Assembly: GCA_016845175.1 (NCBI GenBank) | Contig: JAERTD010000040.1 | Location: forward strand, 1 to 64,000 | Source: Bacteroidota bacterium | Lineage (GTDB): Bacteria > Bacteroidota > Bacteroidia > Bacteroidales > F082 | Reading direction: 5' to 3' | Length of the DNA: 64,000 nucleotides | In this document: one piece after another, positions 17,423 to 27,500 of the stretch | How the letters are laid out: each line of letters starts with the position of its first letter | Position numbering within the stretch: the stretch's first letter is position 1 | The notes under the pieces: model-generated | What the model saw: the letters and a program-made list of their open reading frames with translations, nothing else | The model's database searches: none | What the model was told of the DNA's origin: nothing | Translations under genes and position numbers: made by a program

Positions 17423-19780
17423 ATGGATATGACGCAGGATTATAAAAGGGTAGTGGATGCTATTTTAGCAGAATTTGGAAGGGAAAGCCATCAGGCCATT
17501 CCTGTGTTGCAAGCCATTCAGCAGAATTATAATTATTTGCCTCAGGAGGCCATGGATTACCTCTGTGCCCAAAGTGAAATCACCCCGGCACAACTCTATG
17601 GTATCTCAACTTTCTACTCTCAGTTTAGGCACAACCCGGTAGGAAAACATATCATTAAGGTCTGTGTGGGGACCGCTTGCCATGTAAAAGGAGCCATGCA
17701 GGTATATGACGGCTTTAAAAGGGAATTGCAAATTGAAGGAGCGGCAGATACTGATGGTCTCTTTACAGTTGATAAAATTGCGTGTCTGGGTTGCTGTACC
17801 ATTGCACCTGTTGTGCAGATTGATGACATCACCTATGGTCATGTAAGTACTCAAAAAATCCCGGAAATTCTGGAAGATTTCCTCACCATCCAAAGCCAAC
17901 CAAAAAAAGCCTTTATAGCCAATGAAAAAGTTAACCGCAAGAAACAGGGCGAGGTTCGTATTGGTTTGGGCAGTTGTTGTGTGGCCAGCGGAAGTGCAGA
18001 AGTAAAAACAGAGCTTGAAAGAACCCTCGACACCAATAAAATAGAAGTGGATGTGAAACATGTGGGTTGTGTAGGTATCTGTAATCAGGTGCCTTTACTC
18101 GAGATCCATAAGCCGGGGAAGGAGGTGGCTCTGTATACCAAAATCCGCCCTGATGAAGTATCCACTGTCATCAAGAAACACTTCAAACCCCGGGCCTGGA
18201 CTGATCGCTTCAAAGCTCAATTGTATGGGACTTTTGAAGACTTGGTATTCAAATCAGTACCTCTCACCACCAGACGTTACAACCCTGAGCACAGGGATAC
18301 TCCGGTATCCGATTTTCTGGATCAGCAAATTGCCATTGCCACTGAGTTCAGAGGTGTTCTCAGCCCTCTGGATCTCGAAGAGTATAAACAATTGGGAGGC
18401 TTTGCTGCATTTAACAAATGCGTGAGCGAACAGAAGCCAAAAAACATCATCAATCAAATCAAACAAAGTGGATTGAAGGGCAGGGGTGGTGGCGGATTTC
18501 CTGCTGCCATCAAATGGGAAATCCTTTACGAAGCCCAATCGGATGTCAAATACATCATTTGCAATGGCGATGAAGGAGACCCGGGAGCCTTCATGGACAG
18601 AATGCTATTGGAATCATACCCTTTTAGAATCATTGAAGGACTGTTGATAGCAGGCTATGCTGTGGGAGCCACAGAAGGAATTTTCTATATCAGGGCTGAA
18701 TATCCGTTGGCTGTGAGCAGGATCCGTGAGGCCATTGCTATCTGTAGAAAAGCTGGTTACATTGGTAAGAATATCCTGGGATCAGGGTTTGATCTGGAAG
18801 TGGATGTTTTTGAAGGAGCCGGAGCCTTTGTCTGTGGTGAAGAAACAGCATTGATTGCCTCCATTGAAGGCAAGCGCGGTATGCCATCCATGCGTCCTCC
18901 TTATCCGGCCGAAAAAGGTTTGTGGGGGAAACCCACTTTGATAAACAACACCGAAACCCTGGCTTGTGTCCCCTGGATTGTACGCAAAGGTGCTGCGGCT
19001 TTTGAAGATATCGGTACAAAAAACAGTAAGGGAACCAAGGTGTTTGCCCTGGCAGGAAAAATTAGCAGAGGAGGCCTGATTGAGGTACCTATGGGTATGA
19101 GCATCCGACAAATTGTTGAAGATATTGGCGGAGGTATTCCCGATGGGAAATCCTTTAAAGCAGTACAGATCGGAGGCCCTTCCGGTGGATGTATTCCTGC
19201 CTCCATGGTAGATTTACCCATTGATTTCGATTCCCTGGATGAGGTAGGAGCTATGATGGGCTCTGGTGGTTTGGTGGTTATGGACGATTCCGATTGTATG
19301 GTGGATATTGCCAGGTACTTTCTCTCCTTTACAGAGGATCAGTCTTGTGGTAAATGTACATTTTGCAGGGTGGGCACCCGTCAGATGTTAGAAATCCTGA
19401 ACAGAATCTGCAGAGGAGAAGGCAGGATGAAGGACTTGGATGTGCTGGAAGAACTGGCAGAAACTACTAAGAGCGGTAGTCTCTGTGGATTGGGGAAGAC
19501 AGCTCCTAATCCTGTATTATCAACACTACAGTATTTTCGTGAAGAATATATAGAACATATCAATGGCTGTTGCCCCACCGGTAAATGCCAGGAATTAATC
19601 CAATACCATATATTGGATACTTGTATCGGATGTACCATCTGTGCGCAGCGATGTCCAACTCAAGCCATTGCCATGGCTCCCTACGAACAACATATGGTAC
19701 AGGATGCCGATTGTGTGAAATGCGATGTCTGCCGGCAGGTTTGTCCAGTGGATGCGGTAATTGTTAAGCCTTATGATTAG
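17423..19780 (+). CDS. NuoE-NuoF fusion, NADH-oxidising flavoprotein with extra ferredoxin domains
   Basis: 785 residues. Order: NuoE-type thioredoxin-like [2Fe-2S] domain (Cys 81, 86, 121, 125); a second thioredoxin-like [2Fe-2S] domain (Cys 185, 186, 216, 220); the NuoF flavoprotein with FMN loop GRGGGGFPAA at 353-362 and NADH site NGDEGDPGAF at 381-390; SLBB domain; NuoF [4Fe-4S] motif C642/645/648 plus C688; and two C-terminal ferredoxin motifs C734/737/740/744 and C764/767/770/774. This is the set found in HydC plus HydB of electron-bifurcating hydrogenases and in the Bfu family, here in one chain. It oxidises or reduces NAD(H) in the cytoplasm. It overlaps the next gene by eight bases. 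No hydrogenase or complex I membrane subunits are present. Confidence 0.92.
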   Translation: MDMTQDYKRVVDAILAEFGRESHQAIPVLQAIQQNYNYLPQEAMDYLCAQSEITPAQLYGISTFYSQFRHNPVGKHIIKVCVGTACHVKGAMQVYDGFKRELQIEGAADTDGLFTVDKIACLGCCTIAPVVQIDDITYGHVSTQKIPEILEDFLTIQSQPKKAFIANEKVNRKKQGEVRIGLGSCCVASGSAEVKTELERTLDTNKIEVDVKHVGCVGICNQVPLLEIHKPGKEVALYTKIRPDEVSTVIKKHFKPRAWTDRFKAQLYGTFEDLVFKSVPLTTRRYNPEHRDTPVSDFLDQQIAIATEFRGVLSPLDLEEYKQLGGFAAFNKCVSEQKPKNIINQIKQSGLKGRGGGGFPAAIKWEILYEAQSDVKYIICNGDEGDPGAFMDRMLLESYPFRIIEGLLIAGYAVGATEGIFYIRAEYPLAVSRIREAIAICRKAGYIGKNILGSGFDLEVDVFEGAGAFVCGEETALIASIEGKRGMPSMRPPYPAEKGLWGKPTLINNTETLACVPWIVRKGAAAFEDIGTKNSKGTKVFALAGKISRGGLIEVPMGMSIRQIVEDIGGGIPDGKSFKAVQIGGPSGGCIPASMVDLPIDFDSLDEVGAMMGSGGLVVMDDSDCMVDIARYFLSFTEDQSCGKCTFCRVGTRQMLEILNRICRGEGRMKDLDVLEELAETTKSGSLCGLGKTAPNPVLSTLQYFREEYIEHINGCCPTGKCQELIQYHILDTCIGCTICAQRCPTQAIAMAPYEQHMVQDADCVKCDVCRQVCPVDAVIVKPYD

Positions 19781-21362
19781 TCTGACTATAGATCATAAAA
19801 AGGTCGATGTTCCGGAAGGAACCACGGTATTGCAGGCTGCAAGAAAACTTGGGGTCGAGATACCCACCATGTGTTATCTTGAAGGCTATGAGAATAGAGC
19901 TTCCTGTTTGCTGTGCATGGTTAAGGACAATGGAAATGGAAAACTTAGTCCTTCATGTGCCCTTCCTGCAAGCAACGGAATGGACATTGTAACACAGGAT
20001 GCAGAAGTGTACAAATCAAGAAAGCAGGCACTCGAACTGCTGCTGAGCGATCATGTAGGTGATTGTGAAGCTCCCTGTAGGATGGGCTGCCCTGCCTTTA
20101 TCAATATACCCAAAGTGAACAGGTTGATCACTGAAGGAAATTTTATAGAAGCTTACAAATTAGTACAAGACGAACTGGCCATGCCCTTAGTTCTTGGACA
20201 CATTTGTGAGGCTCCCTGTGAAAAAGTATGCCGACGAGAGGAAATCGATACCACTGTTTCCATTTGTCAGCTGATTAAATTTGTAGCCAAAGAAGAGGCT
20301 AAGAATCCAGCAGCACTCTTGCCGGAAAAAGAAAACACCAAAACCCAAACCATCGCCATTGTAGGAAGCGGTCCTGCTGGACTGACTGCTGCCTTCCACC
20401 TTCTTGAAAAAGGCTACTCAGTAACCATCATTGATAAAAATAATGAAGCCGGGGGTAGCCTCCGTACTGAAAAAAGGAGCAAAATACTACCTCAGGAAGT
20501 ATTGAAAGCTGAGATTAAGAGATTGGAGACTTTCGGTGCAAATTTCCAATTGAACAAACACATCAGTTCACAACAAATTACCACAGAACTGAAGCAATCT
20601 TATGATGCTGTTTTATTGGCAAGCGGAGCTGAAGGCGCACAAATTTTGGAGGAGCTAAAAGAACCATCTGAAACCCTAAAATCATTCATAAATCCACTAA
20701 ATCTGGAGACAAAAATCTCTGGAGTGTTCATAGCTGGGAGTCTTTATAAACAACAGAAAATGGCTGTTAAAGCAGTGGCTCAGGGAAAAGAAGTGGCCTT
20801 AGCCATCCATAGGTATTTACAAGGTCTGTCTCCCGAGAAAATGAAACGGATGTTTAATTCCAGATTTGGCAAACTCAATGATGCAGAGAAAGCAGAATAT
20901 ATGAAGGAGGCGGCAACCTACAATCAATTACAAGCTGCTTCGGGATCCCTATTGGGTTATCAGGCCGAAGAAGCCATAAAGGAAGCTGCCCGCTGCATGC
21001 ATTGTGATTGTAGAAAGGTGGACAACTGTAAATTGCGTATCTATGCTGACGAATACCAGGCCGACCGACGCCATTTTCTATTTAGAGAAAGAAAATCATT
21101 GGTAAAATTTGATGAACATGAAGAGGTCATATACGAACCTGAAAAATGTATACGTTGTAGTTTGTGTGTGGAAATAAGTGGCCAGGACCCGGCAAGTCCA
21201 GGGCTCACTGAAGTAGGTAGGGGTTTTAATGTACAGATTGATGTACCCTTTCAAAACAGCATTAAACATGCCATTAAACAAGAAGCTGAGGCCTGTGTCA
21301 GGGCCTGCCCAACAGCTGCTTTATCTTTTAAGGAGGCCGAAAGAAATAAGGAATTCTCATGA
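19773..21362 (+). CDS. NuoG/GltD chimera: ferredoxin plus FAD domain lacking a clear NAD(P)H domain
   Basis: 529 residues from the ATG at 19773. Order: plant-type [2Fe-2S] domain as in NuoG/HydA (Cys 34, 45, 48, 62); GltD-like helical iron-sulfur domain (Cys 98, 102, 106, 145, 149, 153); FAD Rossmann motif IVGSGPAGLTAA at 196-207; the closing FAD segment SGVFIAGS near 316-323; a Cys group 408/411/413/419; and a NuoG-like [4Fe-4S] segment (459/462/465 with 508 and 512). In GltD the stretch between the two FAD parts carries an NAD(P)H-binding Rossmann domain with GGGNxA. Here that stretch is only about 110 residues and has no such motif. I infer a one-FAD electron carrier that receives electrons from the NuoEF partner. 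Confidence 0.85.
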   Translation: MISLTIDHKKVDVPEGTTVLQAARKLGVEIPTMCYLEGYENRASCLLCMVKDNGNGKLSPSCALPASNGMDIVTQDAEVYKSRKQALELLLSDHVGDCEAPCRMGCPAFINIPKVNRLITEGNFIEAYKLVQDELAMPLVLGHICEAPCEKVCRREEIDTTVSICQLIKFVAKEEAKNPAALLPEKENTKTQTIAIVGSGPAGLTAAFHLLEKGYSVTIIDKNNEAGGSLRTEKRSKILPQEVLKAEIKRLETFGANFQLNKHISSQQITTELKQSYDAVLLASGAEGAQILEELKEPSETLKSFINPLNLETKISGVFIAGSLYKQQKMAVKAVAQGKEVALAIHRYLQGLSPEKMKRMFNSRFGKLNDAEKAEYMKEAATYNQLQAASGSLLGYQAEEAIKEAARCMHCDCRKVDNCKLRIYADEYQADRRHFLFRERKSLVKFDEHEEVIYEPEKCIRCSLCVEISGQDPASPGLTEVGRGFNVQIDVPFQNSIKHAIKQEAEACVRACPTAALSFKEAERNKEFS

Positions 21363-22462
21363 AACTAAACCTGTATATTCTGATCATTTGCTGCATAACT
21401 AACCTTGCTTGGGCCCAACAGTCAGCTCGCTGGAGCAATTTCAGAGGAGATCAGTCGCTTCAAGGATATACAGAAGTGACTGTAGATAATGATCTCACAT
21501 TACTCTGGACGTTTATGACGGAGGATATCATAAAATCTTCTCCAGTAATTTGTAACAATCGTCTTTACGTAGGTTCCAACGATGGAAAACTATATGCCTT
21601 AAACCTTGACGGAGAGCTGGAATGGGCTTTTGACGCTGCTTCATCAATAGAGGCCCCACCACTTATCCTGGAGGAGCGAGTCTATGTTGGATCATTGGAA
21701 GGGATACTGTATGCCTTGGATAGCAAGGATGGCAAACTGATCTGGAAATATACCACTGATGGCCAAATTTCAGGTTCTGCCGGTTGGTACCAGACTGGTG
21801 ATCGGAAAAATATTATCATCGGAAGTTATGATTTTTGTTTGCATAGTGTGGATGCCTCCACCGGTGAATTGCAATGGAAATATGAATCCGACAATTTCAT
21901 TAATGGAGCACCTGCAAGCAATGGACAGACCGCTGTGTTTGGGGGTTGTGATGGCTTCCTTCATATGGTTGATTTGAAAACCGGTAAGGTAAAGGATACA
22001 GTCAATATGGGAACCTATATCGCAGCTTCAGCTGCTTTAGAAAGTCATATGGCCTATGTTGGGGATTATGATGGGATTTTCTATAGTGTGGATCTTGACA
22101 CTAAAAAAACCCAATGGAAAGAAGAAAATATGGGAACCATGATCGGTTCTCCGGCAGTGAAAGATAACTATGTGTTGATTGGATCGCAGAACAGATATCT
22201 GTATTGCTTTAATAGGCATACAGGCGGCCTGATATGGAAATTCAAGACCCTAAACAAAATTGAGGGCTGTCCGGTAATCGCTCAGGATAAAGTACTTATT
22301 GGCTCAGCCGATGGTCGTTTGTATGTATTTGATCTTGAAAGTGGTGAAAAACTATGGTCCTATGAAATTGGTTCACCCATTTACGGAACACCCGCAGTGA
22401 TCAGCAACAGGATTGCCATAACAGCCAAGGATGGTGGAATCTATTGTTTTGGGCCTGAGTAA
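21359..22462 (+). CDS. Secreted PQQ-like beta-propeller protein
   Basis: 367 residues with signal peptide 1-19 (ends NLAWA). The mature protein begins WSNFRGDQSLQGYTE and then shows very regular blades with xLYALDxxxGxLxWxY motifs, closer to the BamB/PQQ_2 type than the other propellers of the cluster. Examples are VGSNDGKLYALNLDG and IGSADGRLYVFDLESG. The start codon overlaps the preceding stop as ATGA, indicating translational coupling to the NuoG/GltD chimera. This ties a periplasmic propeller directly to the cytoplasmic redox genes. No Cys-based cofactor motif is evident; one CC pair lies in the signal peptide. Confidence 0.88.
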   Translation: MKLNLYILIICCITNLAWAQQSARWSNFRGDQSLQGYTEVTVDNDLTLLWTFMTEDIIKSSPVICNNRLYVGSNDGKLYALNLDGELEWAFDAASSIEAPPLILEERVYVGSLEGILYALDSKDGKLIWKYTTDGQISGSAGWYQTGDRKNIIIGSYDFCLHSVDASTGELQWKYESDNFINGAPASNGQTAVFGGCDGFLHMVDLKTGKVKDTVNMGTYIAASAALESHMAYVGDYDGIFYSVDLDTKKTQWKEENMGTMIGSPAVKDNYVLIGSQNRYLYCFNRHTGGLIWKFKTLNKIEGCPVIAQDKVLIGSADGRLYVFDLESGEKLWSYEIGSPIYGTPAVISNRIAITAKDGGIYCFGPE

Positions 22463-22499
22463 TTCCCAAAACGAAGTAAGATTAATTGAAGATTAAACT

Positions 22500-23807
22500 A
22501 TGAAAATTATAAATATTGTACCTGGATTTGGGGGCACCTTTTATTGTGGTAATTGCCTGCGCGATTCTGCCTTTACAAAAACCTTGAGGGCCAGTGGTCA
22601 TGAAGCGGTAACCCTACCTTTATATATGCCATTGCTGAAGCGTTATGAGACAGGTACCGAAGATGCACCCATTTTCTATGGGGCAGTGAATATTTACCTG
22701 GAACAGAAAATCCCATTTTTACGGAAAATGCCCGTATGGATGCACGATTTGTTCAACTCACCTGCCGTACTGAATTATGCATCAAAAAAATCCGGTTCGA
22801 CCAGAGCCAAGGGAATGGAAGAAATGACCATTTCGATGCTCAAAGGAGAAGAAGGTAACCAGCGAGAAGAATTGGAAGCCCTCATCACCTATCTGAAAGA
22901 GCATGAAAAACCAGATATCATCCATTTGTCCAATGCCTTACTGATGGGATTAGCTGGAAGAATCAAAGAAGCTCTGCAAATACCGGTAATCTGTTCACTT
23001 CAGGATGAGGATGTGTGGATTGATGGTATGTCGGAATCATACCAGCCTGTATTGTGGGATTTAATGGCGGAGAAAGCCAATGATGTAGACGCATTTGTTG
23101 CTGTGAGCCAGTTTTTTGCAGATAGAATGCAGAAAATGATGCGAATTCCCAATGAAAAACTTCACATGGTTTATATTGGTGTGAATGCTGATATTTACGC
23201 CTATAGCGAACCTGACAAGGAAAAACCTGTGGTGGCCTATCTTTCACGTACCAATGAAGAGAATGGTTTCGAAATCATGGTGGATGCCTTTATCAAATTG
23301 AAAAAGATACCTGGACATGAACGCACCACTATGAAAGTAAGCGGTGGACACACCGGTGATGATAAAGCATTTATAAAAAAGCAGCTCAAGAAATTGTCAG
23401 AGGCTGGCATGTTGGAAGCTGTGGAATTTATAGAGGATTTTACCACTGAAACACTCGGAGACTTTTTCAAAGGTGTATCACTATTATCTGTACCCGTGTT
23501 GAAAGGAGAAGCCTTCGGTCTTTATCAACTGGAAGCACTGGCGAGTGGGACAGCATTGGTACAACCCAAACTGGGTGCTTTTCCTGAGATAGTTGAACTC
23601 TCCGGGGGTGGCGCAATTTATGAACCCAATAATGCAGATGCACTGGCCGACAAATGGAATGAAGTATTGTCTGATCATGGCACCTTGATGGCTATGAGTC
23701 GCAATGGCCGGGAGGCTGTTGAGAGAGATTTCAGCATCCATCAGTCCACGGAGAAGATGTTTGAAATTTATCAAAATCTCTTGAATCAACACTCACAAAA
23801 CCAATAA
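22500..23807 (+). CDS. Glycosyltransferase, GT4-like
   Basis: 435 residues with the GT-B layout. The N-terminal domain begins MKIINIVPGFGGTFYCGNCLRDSAF and holds a hydrophobic strand PDIIHLSNALLMGL. A Rossmann-like C-terminal domain contains VVAYLSRTNEENGFEIMVDAF and the donor-binding region PVLKGEAFGLYQLEALASGTALVQP, the E-x7-E-like motif of family 4 glycosyltransferases. It probably transfers a sugar from a nucleotide donor; the acceptor is unknown. An acceptor within the propeller/transport cluster (a glycolipid or a glycoprotein) is possible but unproven. It lies 37 bases after the propeller gene and 16 before the ABC ATPase gene. Confidence 0.85.
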   Translation: MKIINIVPGFGGTFYCGNCLRDSAFTKTLRASGHEAVTLPLYMPLLKRYETGTEDAPIFYGAVNIYLEQKIPFLRKMPVWMHDLFNSPAVLNYASKKSGSTRAKGMEEMTISMLKGEEGNQREELEALITYLKEHEKPDIIHLSNALLMGLAGRIKEALQIPVICSLQDEDVWIDGMSESYQPVLWDLMAEKANDVDAFVAVSQFFADRMQKMMRIPNEKLHMVYIGVNADIYAYSEPDKEKPVVAYLSRTNEENGFEIMVDAFIKLKKIPGHERTTMKVSGGHTGDDKAFIKKQLKKLSEAGMLEAVEFIEDFTTETLGDFFKGVSLLSVPVLKGEAFGLYQLEALASGTALVQPKLGAFPEIVELSGGGAIYEPNNADALADKWNEVLSDHGTLMAMSRNGREAVERDFSIHQSTEKMFEIYQNLLNQHSQNQ

Positions 23808-23823
23808 ACTAAAAATAACTCGC

Positions 23824-24504
23824 ATGATACATCTGGATGGGATTTCAAAAAATTATGTGAATGCGGCTGGCATGGTTCGGGATGTGCTTAAGAATGTCTC
23901 TCTGACTCTAAATTCCGGAGAAACCATAGCCATTGTTGGACCTTCAGGTTCAGGCAAAAGCACCTTGTTAAATATTATGGGTGGGCTTGATAAGCCCAGC
24001 AAGGGTAAGGTGATGTTTCTTGGCCAGGATTTGTCATCCATGGGTGAAAAGCAAAGCGCAGCTATCCGAAATAAAAGCGTAGGATTTGTATTTCAGGACC
24101 ACCACCTGCTACCACAACTCAATCTGATGGAGAATGTGTTGTTGCCTGGAATGGCAGAAGGGGGATCTAAGATTTCAGGAGCTCTCACAGAAAGAGCAAA
24201 ACTACTGTTGGCAGAAGTAGAATTATCAGGTAAAGAGAAACAATATCCTGCAGAGTTATCAGGAGGAGAATGCCAGCGGGCTGCTCTGGTCAGAGCATTA
24301 ATTAATCAACCAGAGGTTTTATTGGCAGATGAACCCACTGGCTCATTGGATCAGCGCTCGGCTGAAAACCTGGGGAATATGCTTATTGAGGTCAATCAAA
24401 AACATAAAGTAGCCATGGTAATAGTGACACATGCGCTGAGTCTGGCGAGGAAAATGGATACCGTCTATGAGATTCAGGATGGCCAACTCCAACTCATGAA
24501 ATAA
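23824..24504 (+). CDS. ABC transporter ATP-binding protein, LolD/MacB type
   Basis: 226 residues. Walker A GPSGSGKST at 39-47, Q-loop FQDHH near 90-94, signature LSGGE at 145-149, Walker B VLLADEPTG at 165-173 and switch His at 203 (VTHALS). The family energises extrusion of lipoproteins, peptides or drugs from the inner membrane, or transmits force across the periplasm, rather than import. The permease gene follows 23 bases later, so the pair forms one transporter. Whether it exports the lipid-linked product of the neighbouring glycosyltransferase or assembles the propeller proteins is open. Confidence 0.93.
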   Translation: MIHLDGISKNYVNAAGMVRDVLKNVSLTLNSGETIAIVGPSGSGKSTLLNIMGGLDKPSKGKVMFLGQDLSSMGEKQSAAIRNKSVGFVFQDHHLLPQLNLMENVLLPGMAEGGSKISGALTERAKLLLAEVELSGKEKQYPAELSGGECQRAALVRALINQPEVLLADEPTGSLDQRSAENLGNMLIEVNQKHKVAMVIVTHALSLARKMDTVYEIQDGQLQLMK

Positions 24505-24527
24505 CACATGAACCTCAGAATTCGATT

Positions 24528-27500
24528 ATGAGTATTTGGCAGTATATATTGAAGAGCGTCATGCATTATTGGAAGCAACAGCTGGCCATCCTCTCCGGTA
24601 TTATGCTGGGAACAGCCATACTTACAGGGGCACTTATCGTAGGCGACTCTGTACAATACAGCCTGAAGTCACTGGTATCTGCACGTTTGGGAAACATCCA
24701 AAGCATTTTACCAGGAAGGGACCGTTTTGTTGGCATTCACGTAGCTGATCAGCTATCGAAAGAACTGAATACCCATATGGCATCTGTACTTATGAACAGG
24801 GGCCTGATGGTTCACCCGGAAACCAACCAACGACTACCAAAAACACAAATCCTTGGTGTTACAGATGACTTCTGGAAGTTTGGTGATACACCTTATTACA
24901 GCCTGAAATCCAATGAAGTGGTTGTCAGTGAATCGGTGGCTGATAAACTGAAGCTAAGCATGGGTGATGTGATCATTTTGAGAATAGCCAAGGAGGGTAT
25001 GATCCCTTTGAACGCCCCCTTTGTATCACATGAGGAAGTTTCTCTCTCCATGAGGCTTATCATAGCAGGCATTGCAGATGATCAACATATGGGACGCTTC
25101 AGTCTGCAATCCAATCAGGCCAGACCATATACCGCCTTTGTTTCCCAGGAAGCACTGGCCAAAAAGCTTGAAATGACCGGAAAGGCCAATCTTTTACTGG
25201 CTGAATCATCCGATGTGGATGCCCTTAACCAGGCACTTGCCAGACATATGCTATTGTCGGATTATGGATTGATACTTGATTCAATAGATGACAAAGGCCA
25301 TTATATGCTGGGCTCTGAAAGGGTTTTTATTGATGATGAGCTCATCAAGCAAATGAAAAGCCTTGAGTTGCAGAGCAAGGGAATTATGACCTATTTGGTC
25401 AACAGTATTGAAACTGCCGATAAAGAAACCCCGTATTCCTTCGTATCCGGAATTGACCAGGAATTGACAGACATATTGCTGGGGGCAAATGATATATTGG
25501 TTAACCAATGGCTCGCTGAAGATTTGGACTTAAATGAAGGTGATAGCCTGGTTTTGAAGTACTATGTCATTGGACCCTTAAGAAGACTGGAGGAAAAGCA
25601 GCATCACTTTATAATTAAGCAGATAGTATCCGATTCCACTGACCTGTTCAACCGAAAACTCATGCCGGCATTTCCTGGTTTGGCAGATGCAGGGAGTTGT
25701 TCAGACTGGGAGGCAGGTATACCCATTGACCTTGATAAAATACGTGATAAGGATGAAGACTATTGGGATGTCTATGGGGGTACTCCAAAAGCCTATGTTT
25801 CATTGACAACCGCTCACGAATTGTGGGATACACCCTTCGGAAATTACACAGCCCTCAGAATTGAAACGGACCAACCTCTGGAACAACTATCTAAAGATTT
25901 ACTGTTTCCTTTATCACCTGAAAACATCAACCTTAGCTTCATCCAATTAAGGAATCAGTCGATGAAAGCTGCCACCAATGGTGTAAATTTCGGAGAACTC
26001 TTTTTGAGCCTGAGTTTTTTCATTATCGCAGCTGCCCTCTTATTGACCATACTCCTACAATCCTTAAATCTTAGAACAAGAGCAAATGAAGGGGCTCTCT
26101 TATCCGCACTGGGATTTTCTTTTAAACAGGTATTAAAAATCAGGATTTTAGAGTCCATATTAACTGCTCTGCCCGCTGTTTTACTGGGTATTCTTCTTGG
26201 AATTGGGTATAACTATTGTCTGGTATTTGCTCTGAATTCGGTATGGACAGATGCTGTACAAACCAATGAACTTCAGGTTTTTATCTTACCGAACACCTTG
26301 CTTTTAGGAGGATTGTCAGGTGTAGTTATGGCTTTGATCCCCATCTATTGGGTGAGCCGAAAGCAATTGAAGAAAACCATTAAACAGCAAATAATCAAAG
26401 TTTCTTCATCCACGGAGCGGGCAGGGGCTCCCAATGGATTATTGGTACTATCGATACTATGTTTCCTATTGGCCATATCATTCATGACTTATGCTTTTTC
26501 AAAAGGTATTGATCAAAACAGTGGCCTATTTCTGGGAGCAGGAGCTCTGGTAATTGGAGCCATCATGATGGGTTTTCTTTGGAACGCACGAAAGACATCA
26601 ATATCCTTCAGTGTGATGACTTCCATGAATCAATTGGCTCAAATTAATTTGAGGCGTAATGCCTCACGTAGTCTTACCGTTATGGTTTTACTGGCTCTGG
26701 GAACTTATACAACTGTGATTACTTCAGCCAATAGAAAAACCTTTCATGGAACTGAGTCACAAAATGCTTCTGGAACGGGTGGCTATAATTTCTGGGCTGA
26801 ACTTGCCCTTCCATTACTCTTCGATTTAAATACCAAGGATGGTCTGGAGGAGTTGGGTTTGCAAAATGAAGAGGGAGTTGAAAACACCCACTTTCTTCAG
26901 TTTCATTTGCTGGAAGGTGATGATGCCAGCTGCCTGAATCTGAATCAGGTCCAACATCCGAAGATATTAGGTGTTTCTGCCCACACACTTGATGAAAGGC
27001 AGTCCTTTTCCTTTGCAAAAACATTGGATATGGTTGAGAAAGAACATCCCTGGTTAGCCCTGGAAATGGATATGGGAGAGGATGTAATTCCTGCATTTGC
27101 CGACCAAACTGTGATCACCTGGGGATTGATCAAACAGCTTGGAGACAGCCTTTACTATACCAATGAAGCGGGAAAGATAGTAACCATAGTCTTGGTTGGG
27201 GGATTGGAAGCCTCTGTTTTTCAAGGCCATCTTTTAATCGCCGACCATCAGTTCAGCAAGCACTTTCCGTCAGTGGCAGGCTCAAGAGTGATGATGGTAG
27301 ATGCCGACGCCAGTAAAACAGCACAAATAGGTGAATGGCTTCAGGATGATTTGGTGGACTATGGATTAAGTCTTCATACTACGGAGGAGCGACTGGCAAA
27401 TTTTAATTCAGTAACTAATACCTATTTAACCGTATTTATGATATTGGGAGGATTGGGTGTCATCATTGGCACTATCGGCCTGGGTATTGTTTTGATTCGG

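Noticed and set aside
17423-21362. Reading the two flavoprotein genes as part of respiratory complex I
   Set aside because: No other nuo genes are nearby, NuoE and NuoF are fused with extra ferredoxin domains, and the NuoG-like part continues into a GltD-like domain.
17423-21362. [FeFe]-hydrogenase module
   Set aside because: No H-cluster motifs (TSCCPxW, MPCxxKxxE) are present in the window.
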